Below are positions 7,596 through 17,091 of a stretch of DNA of 64,000 nucleotides, piece by piece. Made by a program: the position numbers and the translations under genes. The number at the start of each line of letters is the position of its first letter. Within the stretch, counting starts at the first letter, position 1. The notes under the pieces are model-generated. The model was given only the letters and a program-made list of their open reading frames with translations, was not told where the DNA came from and made no database searches. Origin of the DNA: Gordonia tangerina (GTDB lineage Bacteria; Actinomycetota; Actinomycetes; Mycobacteriales; Mycobacteriaceae); contig NZ_JAKGCU010000010.1 in NCBI RefSeq assembly GCF_021556435.1, positions 62,001 to 126,000 of the forward strand, in the 5' to 3' direction.

Positions 7596-8852
7596 ATGAC
7601 TGCGAAATCTCTCGTCACTCGTCGCACCGTCCTTGCCGCCGCCGGACTCGGCGCTGTCGGTGCGGCGGTTGCCGCGTGTTCGGGCGGCGACTCCGCCAGC
7701 GAAAACGCGGGACCCGCCGAGCCCACCGTGCAGGTCGTGTTCACGCCTTCGCTCGACTCGCCGGACGCCCCGAACCCCACCGACACGTTCTCGGTGAAAG
7801 CCGAAAACGGTCAACTCAATCCCGACATCAAGCTACTCAACCCGAACGGCAAGGTGGTGCAGGGGGAGATGTCGGATGACCAGACCACCTTCACCATCAC
7901 CGAACCTCTGGGGTACGGGTCGGAATACACGTGGCAGGGCAGCGCCATCGGCAGCGACCGGGTCACCGCGCCGGTCGAAGGGACGTTCACGACGCTGACC
8001 CCAGAGTCGCAGATCAACGTGGTGGTCAACATCGGCGACGGCCAAGAGGTCGGTATCGCCGCGCCGATCATCCTGAAGTTCAATGCGACGGTCGATGACA
8101 AGGAAGCCGTCGAGAAGGCGCTGAGCGTCACCACCGAACCGCAAACCGAGGGTGCCTGGGCCTGGCTCGGCGAGGACAACGGGTCACGAGTGCACTGGCG
8201 GCCCAAGGACTATTGGGTGCCGGGCACCAAGGTCCACATGTCGGCCGACCTCTACGGCGTCGACCACGGCGGCGGCGCCTATGGCGCGGCGGATGTGACC
8301 AGCGACTTCGGTATCGGGCGGTCACAGATCGTCAAGGCCGAGGCGTCGTCGCATCAGATCGTGGTGCTGCGAGACGGTGCCGAGCTGATGACACTGCCCT
8401 GCAGCTATGGCGAGGGCGACCTGGATCGCAACGTCACCCGCTCGGGCATCCACGTGGTGACCGAGAAGTACGAGGACTTCTACATGAGCAATCCCGCGGC
8501 GGGGTACTTCAACGTCCGCGAACGTTTTGCCGTCCGCATCTCCAACAACGGCGAGTTCATCCACGCCAACCCGGAAACCATTGGGGTGCAGGGTTCGTCG
8601 AATGTCACGAACGGGTGCATCAATCTGTCACTGGAGAATGCGCAACGCTACTTCGAGACCGCGGTCTACGGCGACCCGGTGGAGGTGACCGGTACCCGCA
8701 TCGATCTGTCGGAGGCCGACGGCGACATTTTCGACTGGATCTTCGACTGGGACACCTGGACCGGGATGTCGGCGATCCAAGGTGATCCCGACCAGATCGA
8801 TGCGCCGGCAACGCCATCCGGTGCGCCGCGGTCGGCGGCGCCGGCGGGTTGA
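7596..8852 (+). CDS. L,D-transpeptidase lipoprotein (LprQ/LdtMt5-like)
   Basis: 418 residues. A signal peptide with a twin-arginine start (TRRTVL) ends in a lipobox with Cys28 (VAAC), so a membrane-anchored lipoprotein on the outer face. Two Ig-like domains (about 45-250) precede a YkuD catalytic domain with nucleophile Cys341 in TNGCINLS and an upstream His in FIHANP. The enzyme makes 3-3 crosslinks in peptidoglycan. The His normally two residues before the Cys (SHGC) is Asn here; I cannot tell whether that is normal for this subgroup. It stands alone, with a PhoP-like repeat upstream that suggests PhoPR control. Confidence 0.9.
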   Translation: MTAKSLVTRRTVLAAAGLGAVGAAVAACSGGDSASENAGPAEPTVQVVFTPSLDSPDAPNPTDTFSVKAENGQLNPDIKLLNPNGKVVQGEMSDDQTTFTITEPLGYGSEYTWQGSAIGSDRVTAPVEGTFTTLTPESQINVVVNIGDGQEVGIAAPIILKFNATVDDKEAVEKALSVTTEPQTEGAWAWLGEDNGSRVHWRPKDYWVPGTKVHMSADLYGVDHGGGAYGAADVTSDFGIGRSQIVKAEASSHQIVVLRDGAELMTLPCSYGEGDLDRNVTRSGIHVVTEKYEDFYMSNPAAGYFNVRERFAVRISNNGEFIHANPETIGVQGSSNVTNGCINLSLENAQRYFETAVYGDPVEVTGTRIDLSEADGDIFDWIFDWDTWTGMSAIQGDPDQIDAPATPSGAPRSAAPAG

Positions 8853-8877
8853 GTTCGTCGGGTACGGGTGGGCGCGC

Positions 8878-9645
8878 CTACCCCGTCTTGATGTTTCGCC
8901 GAGCCGAGGCCTGATCTCGCGGTTTCAGGATGATCTGGTCGAGGTTCACGTGCGGCGGCCGCGAGGCGACGAAACCGATCACCTCGGCCACGTCGTCGGC
9001 GGTCAATGGGGTCAGGCCCTGGTAGACGGCATCGGCGCGGTCCTGATCTCCGCCGAACCGGACAAGCGAGAACTCGGTTTCGACCATGCCCGGTGCGATC
9101 TCGGTGAGGCGCACCGGCTTTCCGAGCAGCTCATAGCGCAGCGTGCGATGCAGCACACCCTGTGCGTGCTTCGCGGAGGTGTAGCCGGCGCCGTTGTCGT
9201 ACGCCTCGAGGGCCGCGATCGAGGAGATTGTCACGATCAGGCCGTCGCCCGATGCGATCAGTGCGGGCAGCAGCGCCTTGGTGATCCGCAGCGTGCCGAG
9301 GACGTTGGTCTCATACATCCACCGCCAGTCGTCGAGGTCTGCGGTCGCGATGGGATCGAGCCCTTTGGCGCCGCCGGCGTTGTTCACCAGGACATGGACG
9401 GTATCGAGTCCGTCGACGAAGGACGCGACCGAATCCTCGTCGGTGACGTCGAGGCGACGGCCGGTGCCGCCGATCTCCGCGGCGAGTTCGTCGATCAGCT
9501 CGGTACGTCGGGCGCCGAGGACGACGTGATAGCCCTGTTCGGCAAGCTGACGTGCGGTCGCCGCGCCGATCCCCGAGCTCGCGCCGGTCACCACCGCGAT
9601 CTTTTTGTCCGTGTCCGTCGTGCCGTGTTCGAGGGAGCTGCTCAT
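8878..9645 (-). CDS. Short-chain dehydrogenase/reductase
   Basis: 255 residues, classical SDR size. The cofactor motif TGASSGIG, the NNAG motif and the catalytic Tyr-x-x-x-Lys (YTSAKHA) with an upstream Ser are present; the Arg-rich end of beta-2 (GARR) favours NADP(H). The substrate is unknown. The ATG at 9645 follows a TAAGCT -10 by 6 bases on the minus strand. Divergent from the ROK regulator with only 42 bases between starts, so the two may share regulation. Confidence 0.9.
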   Translation of the reverse strand: MSSSLEHGTTDTDKKIAVVTGASSGIGAATARQLAEQGYHVVLGARRTELIDELAAEIGGTGRRLDVTDEDSVASFVDGLDTVHVLVNNAGGAKGLDPIATADLDDWRWMYETNVLGTLRITKALLPALIASGDGLIVTISSIAALEAYDNGAGYTSAKHAQGVLHRTLRYELLGKPVRLTEIAPGMVETEFSLVRFGGDQDRADAVYQGLTPLTADDVAEVIGFVASRPPHVNLDQIILKPRDQASARRNIKTG

Positions 9646-9651
9646 GACCTC

Positions 9652-9657
9652 AGCTTA
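9652..9657 (-). promoter_or_regulatory. -10 box TAAGCT of the SDR gene
   Basis: Six bases before the ATG at 9645; paired back to back with the ROK-gene promoter. Confidence 0.45.
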
Positions 9658-9675
9658 GCGACGGCACTGCGTTGC

Positions 9676-9681
9676 TAAGTT
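9676..9681 (+). promoter_or_regulatory. -10 box TAAGTT of the ROK gene
   Basis: Six bases before the ATG at 9688. Confidence 0.4.
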
Positions 9682-9687
9682 TGGAGC

Positions 9688-10830
9688 ATGTCGTCGACCG
9701 GAGTCGTGCCCGCGGCCCTGCAGGTCGGCTCCACGCCCGCCGCGGCCGTGCTGCACGCCATCCGGGTCAGCGGCCCCGTGACGCGTGATCACCTGGCCGC
9801 CGCGACCGCATTGTCACCGGCGACCATCAACCGTCAAGTCGCCGCATTGTCGCGGATCGGTCTGATCGTCGACCGGCCCGATCTGGTGGACCCCGGCGGT
9901 ATCGGGCGACCCAAACATCCCCTCACCATCGACCGAGACACATTGTGCGTCGCCGGAATGCACATCGGCGCACGGCGAACACTGCTGGCCATCGCCGACC
10001 TCGGCGGACGGACCCTGTACAGCCATGCGGTCCTCACACCGCGCGACGAGGCGGCTGTCGGTGATCTGTGCGATCAGCTGGCCGAACTCGTCGACCGGTT
10101 CAGCGGGCGTCGGTTGCTGTGGGGTGGTGTCGCCGCCGGCGGTGCCGTGGATGCGGCAACGGGACGAATCGACCATCCGGTTCTCGGCTGGCGGCGTGTC
10201 CCGGTGGGGCAGATGCTGGCCACCGCTCTCGGCGTCCCGGTCTCGGTCGGCGAGCACGTGCAGGCGATGGCGGCTGCCGAACTGTTGCTGAGTTCGCCGC
10301 GGGAGATCGTGGGTACCGGCCTGTTCTTCTATGCCCGCGAGACCGTCGGCATGGCAATGTCTGTCGACGGGAAGGTGTTGATGCCGCTGCGCGGCGCCGG
10401 TTCCATCGCGCATCTGCCTGTCGTCGCACCCCATCTCGCCTCCGCGGCGCGACCCGTCCTGCAGGATGTGATCGGCCGGGGTGCCGCGCAGTCCGCGGCC
10501 CGACGGCTCGGCGTCGGTGAGAACGACTCGGCGATCGTCGATGAGCGTGCCGAGGTACTCGGTGGTGTGGTCGCGATGCTGCGCGACGTCCTCAATCCGG
10601 ACGGTGTGGTCGTCGCCGGCGACGCGTTCGCCGCTCACCCGCACGGTCTGGCACCCGTGCAGGCCGCGTTCGATGCGGCGACCACCATCGCCCGCCCGCT
10701 CGAGATCTCGCCGTCGCAGTTCGGTCTGCGCGTGCAGGAGAGTGCGGCCGTGGTGATGGCGCTCAGTGTTGTCTATGCCGACCCCGTCGCCGCGACCACC
10801 GGTGAGCCATCGCCTACCGTTGGGGCATGA
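9688..10830 (+). CDS. ROK-family transcriptional regulator
   Basis: 380 residues. A winged-helix domain (about 18-85, with HLAAATALSPATINRQV as the recognition part) is joined to a ROK fold (about 90-365). The CxCGxxGC zinc motif of ROK kinases and NagC-type repressors is missing, and the glycine-rich ATP loop is poor, so this is a regulator rather than a sugar kinase. The ligand is unknown. It is divergent from the SDR gene and its stop overlaps the start of the transglutaminase-like gene by 4 bases (ATGA), which ties those two into one transcript. Confidence 0.83.
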   Translation: MSSTGVVPAALQVGSTPAAAVLHAIRVSGPVTRDHLAAATALSPATINRQVAALSRIGLIVDRPDLVDPGGIGRPKHPLTIDRDTLCVAGMHIGARRTLLAIADLGGRTLYSHAVLTPRDEAAVGDLCDQLAELVDRFSGRRLLWGGVAAGGAVDAATGRIDHPVLGWRRVPVGQMLATALGVPVSVGEHVQAMAAAELLLSSPREIVGTGLFFYARETVGMAMSVDGKVLMPLRGAGSIAHLPVVAPHLASAARPVLQDVIGRGAAQSAARRLGVGENDSAIVDERAEVLGGVVAMLRDVLNPDGVVVAGDAFAAHPHGLAPVQAAFDAATTIARPLEISPSQFGLRVQESAAVVMALSVVYADPVAATTGEPSPTVGA

Positions 10831-11639
10831 CCACAGCCACGCGCGATGTCTCCGCCAACCTCGAGGTGTACGTCACCGCTGCCACGGAGCTCGAATTCCA
10901 GATCACCGTGGCGAAGCTGCCCGGTCTCGACCTCACCGAGGAACTGTCGATGACCATCGACGGCGACGCCGTCGAACCCGAGGAGATCGTCGGCGAGCAC
11001 GGATCCCGCATCCACCGCATCCAGGTCGAATCAGGCTTGGTGGTGGTGGACTACTCGGCATCGGTCACCGCACCGGCCGACCCCATCGCGGTCGAGGTGA
11101 CCGACCATTCGATCTACCTGCGTCCCAGTCGATACGCTGAGGCCGACAAGTTCTTCGGGTTCGCTGCCGGCCAGTTCGACATAAACTTGCCGCCCAGTGA
11201 ACTGCTGCAGCAGGTGGCCGAATACGTGGAGAATCGGCTCAGCTACATCCCGGGCGCCAGCGACCCGATCGACGGAGCCGCGGACACCTTGCTCGCCAAT
11301 GCCGGGGTATGCCGCGACTATGCACATCTGGTGGTGGCTCTGCTGCGTGCGTTGAACATCCCGGCCAGACTGGTCGCGGTGTACGCGCCGGGCTGCGACC
11401 CGATGGACTTCCACGCGGTCGCCGAGGCACTGGTCGACGGACGGTGGGTGGTGGTCGACGCGACCGGGCTGGCGCCGCGGCAGTCCATGGTGCGGATCGC
11501 CACCGGCCGCGACGCCGCCGACACGGCGTTCCTCGACAACCATCGGGGCACCATCAACCTGAACTCCTACAAGGTGACCGCCGTGGTGGCCGGCGACCTG
11601 CCGACCGACACCGGAGAGGCCCGAATCGGGATAGGCTGA
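10827..11639 (+). CDS. Transglutaminase-like family protein
   Basis: 270 residues. An N-terminal beta-sandwich (about 1-110) precedes a transglutaminase core whose catalytic Cys is in AGVCRDYAHL, His in DFHAVAEA and Asp in VVDATG. Cytoplasmic, no signal peptide. Proteins of this type (cysteine-protease fold) act as peptidases or amidases in bacteria; the actual substrate is unknown. Translationally coupled to the ROK regulator upstream (4-base overlap), and the zinc metallopeptidase follows 5 bases after the stop, suggesting a three-gene unit. Confidence 0.85.
   Translation: MTTATRDVSANLEVYVTAATELEFQITVAKLPGLDLTEELSMTIDGDAVEPEEIVGEHGSRIHRIQVESGLVVVDYSASVTAPADPIAVEVTDHSIYLRPSRYAEADKFFGFAAGQFDINLPPSELLQQVAEYVENRLSYIPGASDPIDGAADTLLANAGVCRDYAHLVVALLRALNIPARLVAVYAPGCDPMDFHAVAEALVDGRWVVVDATGLAPRQSMVRIATGRDAADTAFLDNHRGTINLNSYKVTAVVAGDLPTDTGEARIGIG
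11632..11637 (+). promoter_or_regulatory. -10-like TAGGCT before the metallopeptidase
   Basis: Lies in the last codons of the transglutaminase gene, 7 bases before the GTG at 11645; may provide a separate leaderless transcript. Confidence 0.35.
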
Positions 11640-11644
11640 GCGCT

Positions 11645-12757
11645 GTGCATGCGCTCTCGTGCCCCGTCTGCAACGCGTTGTCGGGGTTCGTCCCACGGCA
11701 GTGTCCTCAATGCGGAACCGCTGTCGGCGTCCACCTTCCGAGTCGTTCGCTGGTTGTCGTCGCAGAGGATGGCGTACTGATCGACGGCCGACGCTGGGTG
11801 TACTGTGCCAACCGCACCCGCACCGGCTGCAATTGGGTCACCCCCGCGGAAGTGGGGCCGGAGTCGATCGGGCTGCGGGGCCGGTGTTTTCCGTGCTCGC
11901 TGGTCCGACGGCAACCCGATCCGGATGACACGATCGCTTTGGAAAAACTCAACTCCACCACCCGCGACCTGCGCATGTTGGTGTATCAGCTGGTCGATCT
12001 GGGCCTGCCGGTGGAGCCGTTCTGGCGCACCGACGGCGGCCTTGCCTTCGACCTGTTGTCGAGCCAGACCACCGGCCGGCCGGTGACCATCGGACATGCC
12101 AACGGTGTCATCACCATCGACCTCGCCGAATCGCTCGACGCCCTTCGCGAACGGCTGCGCGTCGACCTCGGCGAGGCATACCGGACGATGCTCGGTCATT
12201 TCCGGCACGAGGTGGGTCATTACTTCGAACACCATCTGGTCGAGACCGGCGACGGCGCAACGGAATACCTTGATGAGGCCCGAGAGCTCTTCGGCGACGA
12301 GCGGGCCTCCTACACCGACGCGATCGACCGACATTACACCTACGGTCCGCCGCGCAACTGGCGCGACTCCTTCATCTCCGAGTACGCGACGATGCACCCG
12401 TGGGAGGACTTCGCGGAGTGTTTCGCCCACTACCTGCACATCACCGGAACCATCGACACCGCGCGTGAATCCGGGTTGATGCTGAGCAGTGCGCAAGTCG
12501 TGTTCACCATGGACCGTGACATCGTGCCGTTGCAGTCCTACGCCGACGAGCCGATCGAACGGTTGCTCTACGACTGGAAGTGGTTGTCCACCATGTTCAA
12601 TCGGGTGAACGGCGCGATGGGGGCCCGTCCGCTGTACCCGTTCGAGATCCCGCGGCCGGTGGTTCGCAAGCTCGGCTTTGTCCATCGCGTCATCCGCGAG
12701 TCGGCGAAACGGGCGCGCACGGTTGATCCGTTGGTGGGGGCGGGCGCGGTGGGCTGA
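11645..12757 (+). CDS. Putative zinc-binding metallopeptidase with N-terminal zinc ribbon
   Basis: 370 residues from the GTG at 11645. The N-terminal ~90 residues carry two CxxC pairs (CPVCN ... CPQC) and further Cys (CFPC), a zinc-ribbon layout. The C-terminal domain has the metallopeptidase signature HEVGHYFEHH with a downstream WEDFAECFAHYLH segment that would give further ligands, as in the Peptidase_Mx group. Cytoplasmic, no signal peptide. The long frame upstream from 11309 is a shadow of the preceding gene; the zinc ribbon fixes the start. Role unknown. The stop faces otsB. Confidence 0.8.
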   Translation: MHALSCPVCNALSGFVPRQCPQCGTAVGVHLPSRSLVVVAEDGVLIDGRRWVYCANRTRTGCNWVTPAEVGPESIGLRGRCFPCSLVRRQPDPDDTIALEKLNSTTRDLRMLVYQLVDLGLPVEPFWRTDGGLAFDLLSSQTTGRPVTIGHANGVITIDLAESLDALRERLRVDLGEAYRTMLGHFRHEVGHYFEHHLVETGDGATEYLDEARELFGDERASYTDAIDRHYTYGPPRNWRDSFISEYATMHPWEDFAECFAHYLHITGTIDTARESGLMLSSAQVVFTMDRDIVPLQSYADEPIERLLYDWKWLSTMFNRVNGAMGARPLYPFEIPRPVVRKLGFVHRVIRESAKRARTVDPLVGAGAVG

Positions 12758-12803
12758 CCTCGACTGCGGTGGGCGCACTCCACGCGACCTATCCGTTTCG
12801 GAC

Positions 12804-12882
12804 GTGTCCGCGAGCATCACCTGTGGCAGTGGTCGACTGGATTATCCATCCGGACAGGCTCAGCGGTGATGCGGACGGACAC
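12804..12882. terminator. Imperfect inverted repeat between convergent genes
   Basis: GTGTCCG-3-GCATCACC at 12804-12821 pairs with GGTGATGC-3-CGGACAC at 12865-12882 around a 43-base loop, in the 185-base gap between the metallopeptidase and otsB. It may act as a terminator; no U-tract is seen. Confidence 0.35.
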
Positions 12883-12942
12883 GGAGCCCAGAACGCGGCG
12901 ATGCTTCGCCGGGTCGACGACATCGATCGCAGCCAGACTGCA

Positions 12943-13728
12943 CTATCGGCCTGTCGACTCCCGCCGCCGTGCCACGATGAACTCGAGCACCGTTGCGACG
13001 TCGTCGGTGTCACCGATCCGATGGGTGGCGATGGTGTCACCCGCGCCGACCTTGATACTCACGTCGCCGCGCTCGGAATCGAGGTGCGCGAACGCCTTCT
13101 CGTCGGTCACGTCATCGCCGAGGTAGATGACCGCGTCGGCGCCGACCCGGTCGCGGAGCACGTCGAGGGCGTGGCCCTTGCTGGTCTCGATGACGGCGAG
13201 CTCGATGACCTCTTTGCCTTCGGTGACATGCACTCCGGGCCATCGCGCGGGGCCTGATCGCGCCGCCTCGAGCGCTGCGTCGGCGTCGGCCGGTGCGGCA
13301 TTGCGGACATGCAGCACGGTGCTGGCCGGTTTGGTCTCCACCCGCGAACCAGGGTGATCTGCTGCGATCGAACGTAGTTCGTCGATCAACCGATGAAGTA
13401 GCTCGCGGTGTGCTTCGGAGATCTCCTCGACGAAGCCGGTGTCGAACTCGCTGCCGTGGCTGCCGACGAGTGTCACCGGCCCCTTCACCCCGGACAGGTC
13501 GGCCAACACCGCCAGCTCCCGGCCGGAGACCACGGCGGCCGCCGTATCGGCGAGGGCTGCGGCCGCTTCGATGGCGGCGACCGACGCCGGGTTGGGTACC
13601 GCATCCTCCGGGCGTGACACCAACGGCGACATGCATCCGTCGTAATCGGAGGCGACCAACAGCGTGGGTACTGCAGCGGCGGCGGTCAGTGACTCGCGCA
13701 AGTCTGCGGGGATGCCCGTGGCGCTCAT
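12943..13728 (-). CDS. otsB: Trehalose-6-phosphate phosphatase OtsB
   Basis: 261 residues. HAD motif I is [10 protein letters not shown] (nucleophile and acid/base Asp), motif II/III regions include VGSHGSEF and TSKGHALD, and motif IV is [12 protein letters not shown]. The enzyme removes phosphate from trehalose-6-phosphate, the second step of the OtsAB pathway. The ATG at 13728 overlaps the otsA stop by 4 bases (ATGA), so it is coupled to otsA; the open frame continues upstream into otsA but has no basis as coding sequence. Confidence 0.94.
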   Translation of the reverse strand: MSATGIPADLRESLTAAAAVPTLLVASDYDGCMSPLVSRPEDAVPNPASVAAIEAAAALADTAAAVVSGRELAVLADLSGVKGPVTLVGSHGSEFDTGFVEEISEAHRELLHRLIDELRSIAADHPGSRVETKPASTVLHVRNAAPADADAALEAARSGPARWPGVHVTEGKEVIELAVIETSKGHALDVLRDRVGADAVIYLGDDVTDEKAFAHLDSERGDVSIKVGAGDTIATHRIGDTDDVATVLEFIVARRRESTGR

Positions 13729-15260
13729 TCGTTGCTGTCCGACGATTCCGTTCCACCCTGGACCAGATGTACCCCGCGATTGGGGTCGGCGGCGGTCTCG
13801 GTCACCGACTCCAGTGTGCCGAGGAAACTCTCGGCCCATGTGGCGACGTCGTGGGCGAGCACCTGGCGACGCAACGCACGCATGCGTTTGCGGCCGTCCT
13901 CGGTGGACTGTTGCACCGCAGCCTCGATCGCGTCCTTGACGCCGTCGAGGTCATACGGGTTGGCCTGATAGGCGGAGCGCAACTCGGCTGCGGCCCCGGT
14001 GAATTCGCTGAGCACGAGGGCGCCACCGAGGTCGCTGCGGCACGCCACGTACTCCTTGGCGACCAGGTTCATCCCGTCGCGCAACGGCGTCACCAGCATC
14101 ACGTCGGCCGCGACGAAGAAGGCGATCAGTTCGTCGCGCGGCACCGGCCGGTGCAGATACTGGACCACCGGCTGGCCGACGGTCGCGTAGACACCGTTGA
14201 TGTTGCCGACGAGTTGTTCGATCCCGGCGCGCATCCGGACATAGCTGTCGACACGTTCCCGGCTCGGCGTCGCGAGCTGGATCATCACGGTCTCTTCGGG
14301 CTTGATCCGGTGCTCGGCCAACAATTCGGAGAGCGCCTCGAGTCGTACGTCGATGCCCTTGGTGTAGTCGAGACGATCGACGCCGAGCATGATCGTCTTC
14401 GGATTGCCGAGTTCTTCGCGGAGCTCGGCGGCACGTTTGCGGATGTCCTTGGACCGTGCCTTGGCGTCGAGGTCACCGGAGTCGATGGAGATCGGGAAGG
14501 CGCCGACCCGAACGGTGCGGAAGCCCACCTGCACGACACCGAACCGTGAGCGGACGCCGACCGTGCCCTTGCTGGTGGCCTGGCCGGCGAGCCGACGCGC
14601 GAGGAACAGGAAGTTCTGTGCGCCGCCCGGCAGATGAAAGCCGATGAGGTCGGCGCCGAGCAGACCCTCGACGATCTCGGTGCGCCAGGGCAGCTGCATG
14701 AACAGCTCGACCGGCGGGAAGGGGATGTGTAGGAAGAAGCCGATCTTGAGGTCCGGGCGCAACATCCGCAGCATCTTGGGGACCAGCTGCAGTTGGTAGT
14801 CCTGAATCCAGACGATCGCGCCTTCGGCCGCTGCGGTGGCGGTCTTCTCGGCGAAGCGCCGGTTCACCTCGACGTAGGTGTTCCACCACTCGCGGTGATA
14901 CTCGGGTTTGACCAGAACGTCGTGATACAGCGGCCACAGCGTGGCATTGGAGAACCCCTCGTAGTACTCGGCGATCTCCTGCGTGGACAGCGGCACCGCA
15001 TGGATGTCGATGCCCTCGATGTCGGGGTTGTCGTCGGAGTCGGCAATACCGGACCAGCCCACCCAGGCGCCGGTCTGCGACCGCAGGATCGGCTCCAACG
15101 CGGTCACCAGACCGCCTGGGCTGCGTTTCCAGTTCACCGTCCCGTCGGGGAGGACCTCCTTGTCGACGGGCAGTCGGTTGGCGACGACGACGAACTGCGC
15201 GTCACCGAACTCATGGTCGGCGGTGGTCCCGCCGTTGGACTCGTCCCCGGACCCCGCCAT
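13725..15260 (-). CDS. otsA: Trehalose-6-phosphate synthase OtsA (GT20)
   Basis: 511 residues from the ATG at 15260. The GT20 fold is complete: VVVANRLPV at about 24-32, the [11 protein letters not shown] loop, FFLHIPFPP, and the donor-site motifs [11 protein letters not shown] and [12 protein letters not shown]. It joins a nucleoside-diphosphate glucose and glucose-6-phosphate to trehalose-6-phosphate. Trehalose is both a stress solute and the carrier of mycolates in this group. No clear Shine-Dalgarno precedes the ATG, but the stop of a 53-residue gene is only 5 bases upstream, so re-initiation from that gene is likely. Confidence 0.95.
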   Translation of the reverse strand: MAGSGDESNGGTTADHEFGDAQFVVVANRLPVDKEVLPDGTVNWKRSPGGLVTALEPILRSQTGAWVGWSGIADSDDNPDIEGIDIHAVPLSTQEIAEYYEGFSNATLWPLYHDVLVKPEYHREWWNTYVEVNRRFAEKTATAAAEGAIVWIQDYQLQLVPKMLRMLRPDLKIGFFLHIPFPPVELFMQLPWRTEIVEGLLGADLIGFHLPGGAQNFLFLARRLAGQATSKGTVGVRSRFGVVQVGFRTVRVGAFPISIDSGDLDAKARSKDIRKRAAELREELGNPKTIMLGVDRLDYTKGIDVRLEALSELLAEHRIKPEETVMIQLATPSRERVDSYVRMRAGIEQLVGNINGVYATVGQPVVQYLHRPVPRDELIAFFVAADVMLVTPLRDGMNLVAKEYVACRSDLGGALVLSEFTGAAAELRSAYQANPYDLDGVKDAIEAAVQQSTEDGRKRMRALRRQVLAHDVATWAESFLGTLESVTETAADPNRGVHLVQGGTESSDSNE

Positions 15261-15265
15261 GCGTT

Positions 15266-15427
15266 TCAGGCGTTCTCGCCCGGCGCGATTCCCAGCATGG
15301 ACAGCAGCATCCGGCACTCGTCGGCGTCGGTTGCGTAGGCGGCGACGACGCGACGTGCGGAACTTGCCGTCTCGTCGGCGACCGGCTCCAACTCGTCGTC
15401 GGTGATGTCGGTGGTTTTCGCAGGCAT
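15266..15427 (-). CDS. 53-residue conserved-looking protein upstream of otsAB
   Basis: A short frame with ATG at 15427 and TGA at 15266-15268, preceded by GAGGA 5 bases before the ATG. It is acidic at the N-terminus, with a helical core containing ARRVVAAYA and the C-terminal motif [15 protein letters not shown]. The arrangement (good ribosome binding site, 5-base gap to otsA, same strand) indicates a real gene read with otsA-otsB. I do not recognise its function; it could be a partner or translational regulator of OtsA. Confidence 0.68.
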   Translation of the reverse strand: MPAKTTDITDDELEPVADETASSARRVVAAYATDADECRMLLSMLGIAPGENA

Positions 15428-15554
15428 TACAGTCCTCTGGCTTCACAACGGTGTGCCGCCGGCGGTGACCGGTGGCGCGTGCACGACCGGCGTTGGTGTG
15501 CGCATCACGATGTTACCTGCTCCGCGGGCGGCCGCCGGTCACACGCCGGGAAGG

Positions 15555-17015
15555 TCACGGGCGTCGGCGATACCCCTGCAGTCGATTGCGTCGCAGCATC
15601 CCCATCCACGCCGGACGGACGGGCAGCTGCGGACGCCGCAACGAGCGGGCGATGAACTCACCAAGCGTGACACCGGCCGCAAGCGCGGCGCCGATGCCCA
15701 GGGCGTTCATCATCCAGGTGATGCCGTCGAGGGTCTGATCCCCCAGCAAACCGTAGAGCGCGCGGTAGACCGCGAGACCCGGAAGGAGCGGCGTGATGCC
15801 GGCGATCGCCACAACCAGCGGCGGGGTCAGCGCGCGGCGGGCGAGCAGACCACCCACCAGTCCGACCAGGGCAGCGGCCACACCGTTGGCCACCACGTCA
15901 CCGACCGCGGCGACGAAGGACGCCGACGCGACCACCGCGGCGCCGATCGCACCGCCCATGAACGCCACCGGAAGGGCGCGCTTCTCGGCGTAGCTCGCCA
16001 ACGCGAAGGCGAACGCGGCCAGGGCGCCGGCGAAGATACGGACCGGCAGTTCGACGGCCGGGAAGGTGGTCTGCGGTGTGATCGTCGGCAGATAGATGCC
16101 GACATGCTCCAGGACGCTGATCGCGATACCGACACCGCCGATGAGGCCGCCGGTCATCAGCAACAACTCGAAGAATCTCGCGACACCGGTGATCGGGGCG
16201 CCGGTGATCGCGTCCTGCACCGAACCGACCAGCGACAACCCCGACAACAGCACCACGATGCCTGCCGCGATGACGAACGAGGGCATCAGGTCGATCGACA
16301 GATTCAGGTTCTGCGCGATACCGAACGCGGCGGCGGCCGGCACCACGGCGATGAATCCGCCGACGAGCTGCTGGAAGAACACCGGGGTACCGATCCGATT
16401 GAGCCGGCGGTTGATCACCACGATGACGACCGTCGTCACAAAAGCGATGAGCGCGCCGAGTTCGGCGCCGCCGAGCAACACCGACACACCCGCGGCCATC
16501 AGGCCCCAAGCGCCGGTCGCGATCCGGTGTGGATACGGGTGCGGCGCGGTGATGATCTCGTCTACCTTGCGGTGCGCCGTCGACGGTGTGATCGCCATGT
16601 CGCGGATACGACGGACCAGCCGGTCGATCTGTGCCAACCGGGTGAAGTCCATCGAGCGGTAGTAGACCTGCTCCATCGTCGTGATGGGCGGCAACGTCGC
16701 TCCGCGGCGCGCGCTGACCACGATGGTGTTGTAGGTCACGTCGACGTCGACGTCCTCGAGTCCGTAGACACCGCACACGAAGGCGATCTGCTGCTGCGTG
16801 TCGATCGCCGCGGTGCCCGAATCCAGTAGGACCGCACCGATCTTGGTGGCGAGGTCGAGCACCTCGGTGATCGCCGCGACGTCGAACCTGTCGATCGGTT
16901 TGCGCGGCGAGACCATGATGCTGCCCGGCTCGATCGTGTCGATCGTCGCCGGACGGTCCTCGATCAGCCGGACGGGGTTCAACCATCCCAACGCACGGCC
17001 GATATACTCGCGCAC
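15555..17015 (-). CDS. ThrE-type threonine/serine exporter
   Basis: 486 residues. A soluble N-terminal domain (about 35-165), starting ITEVLDLATKIGAVLLDSG, is followed by about ten membrane segments (two blocks of five) as in the ThrE/YjjP-YjjB fusion exporters that expel threonine and serine. The GTG at 17015 is preceded by GGAGG 5 bases upstream, and this Shine-Dalgarno is the complement of the first bases of tRNA-Thr on the other strand; only 4 bases separate the two genes. A later start is possible (Met34) but would cut the N-terminus and lacks a ribosome site as good. Confidence 0.88.
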   Translation of the reverse strand: MREYIGRALGWLNPVRLIEDRPATIDTIEPGSIMVSPRKPIDRFDVAAITEVLDLATKIGAVLLDSGTAAIDTQQQIAFVCGVYGLEDVDVDVTYNTIVVSARRGATLPPITTMEQVYYRSMDFTRLAQIDRLVRRIRDMAITPSTAHRKVDEIITAPHPYPHRIATGAWGLMAAGVSVLLGGAELGALIAFVTTVVIVVINRRLNRIGTPVFFQQLVGGFIAVVPAAAAFGIAQNLNLSIDLMPSFVIAAGIVVLLSGLSLVGSVQDAITGAPITGVARFFELLLMTGGLIGGVGIAISVLEHVGIYLPTITPQTTFPAVELPVRIFAGALAAFAFALASYAEKRALPVAFMGGAIGAAVVASASFVAAVGDVVANGVAAALVGLVGGLLARRALTPPLVVAIAGITPLLPGLAVYRALYGLLGDQTLDGITWMMNALGIGAALAAGVTLGEFIARSLRRPQLPVRPAWMGMLRRNRLQGYRRRP

Positions 17016-17019
17016 GCAT

Positions 17020-17091
17020 GCCTCCTTAGCTCAGTGGTAGAGCACTCGCCTTGTAAGCGAGCGGTCGTCAGTTCAATCCTGACAGGGGGCT
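17020..17091 (+). tRNA. tRNA-Thr (anticodon TGT)
   Basis: 72 bases fold as a full cloverleaf. The acceptor arm GCCTCCT pairs with AGGGGGC (one G-U), D stem GCTC/GAGC, anticodon stem CTCGC/GCGAG with loop CTTGTAA giving anticodon TGT (17052-17054), and T stem GTCAG/CTGAC with loop TTCAATC. The discriminator is T; no CCA is encoded. It is back to back with the ThrE-type exporter. Confidence 0.95.
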
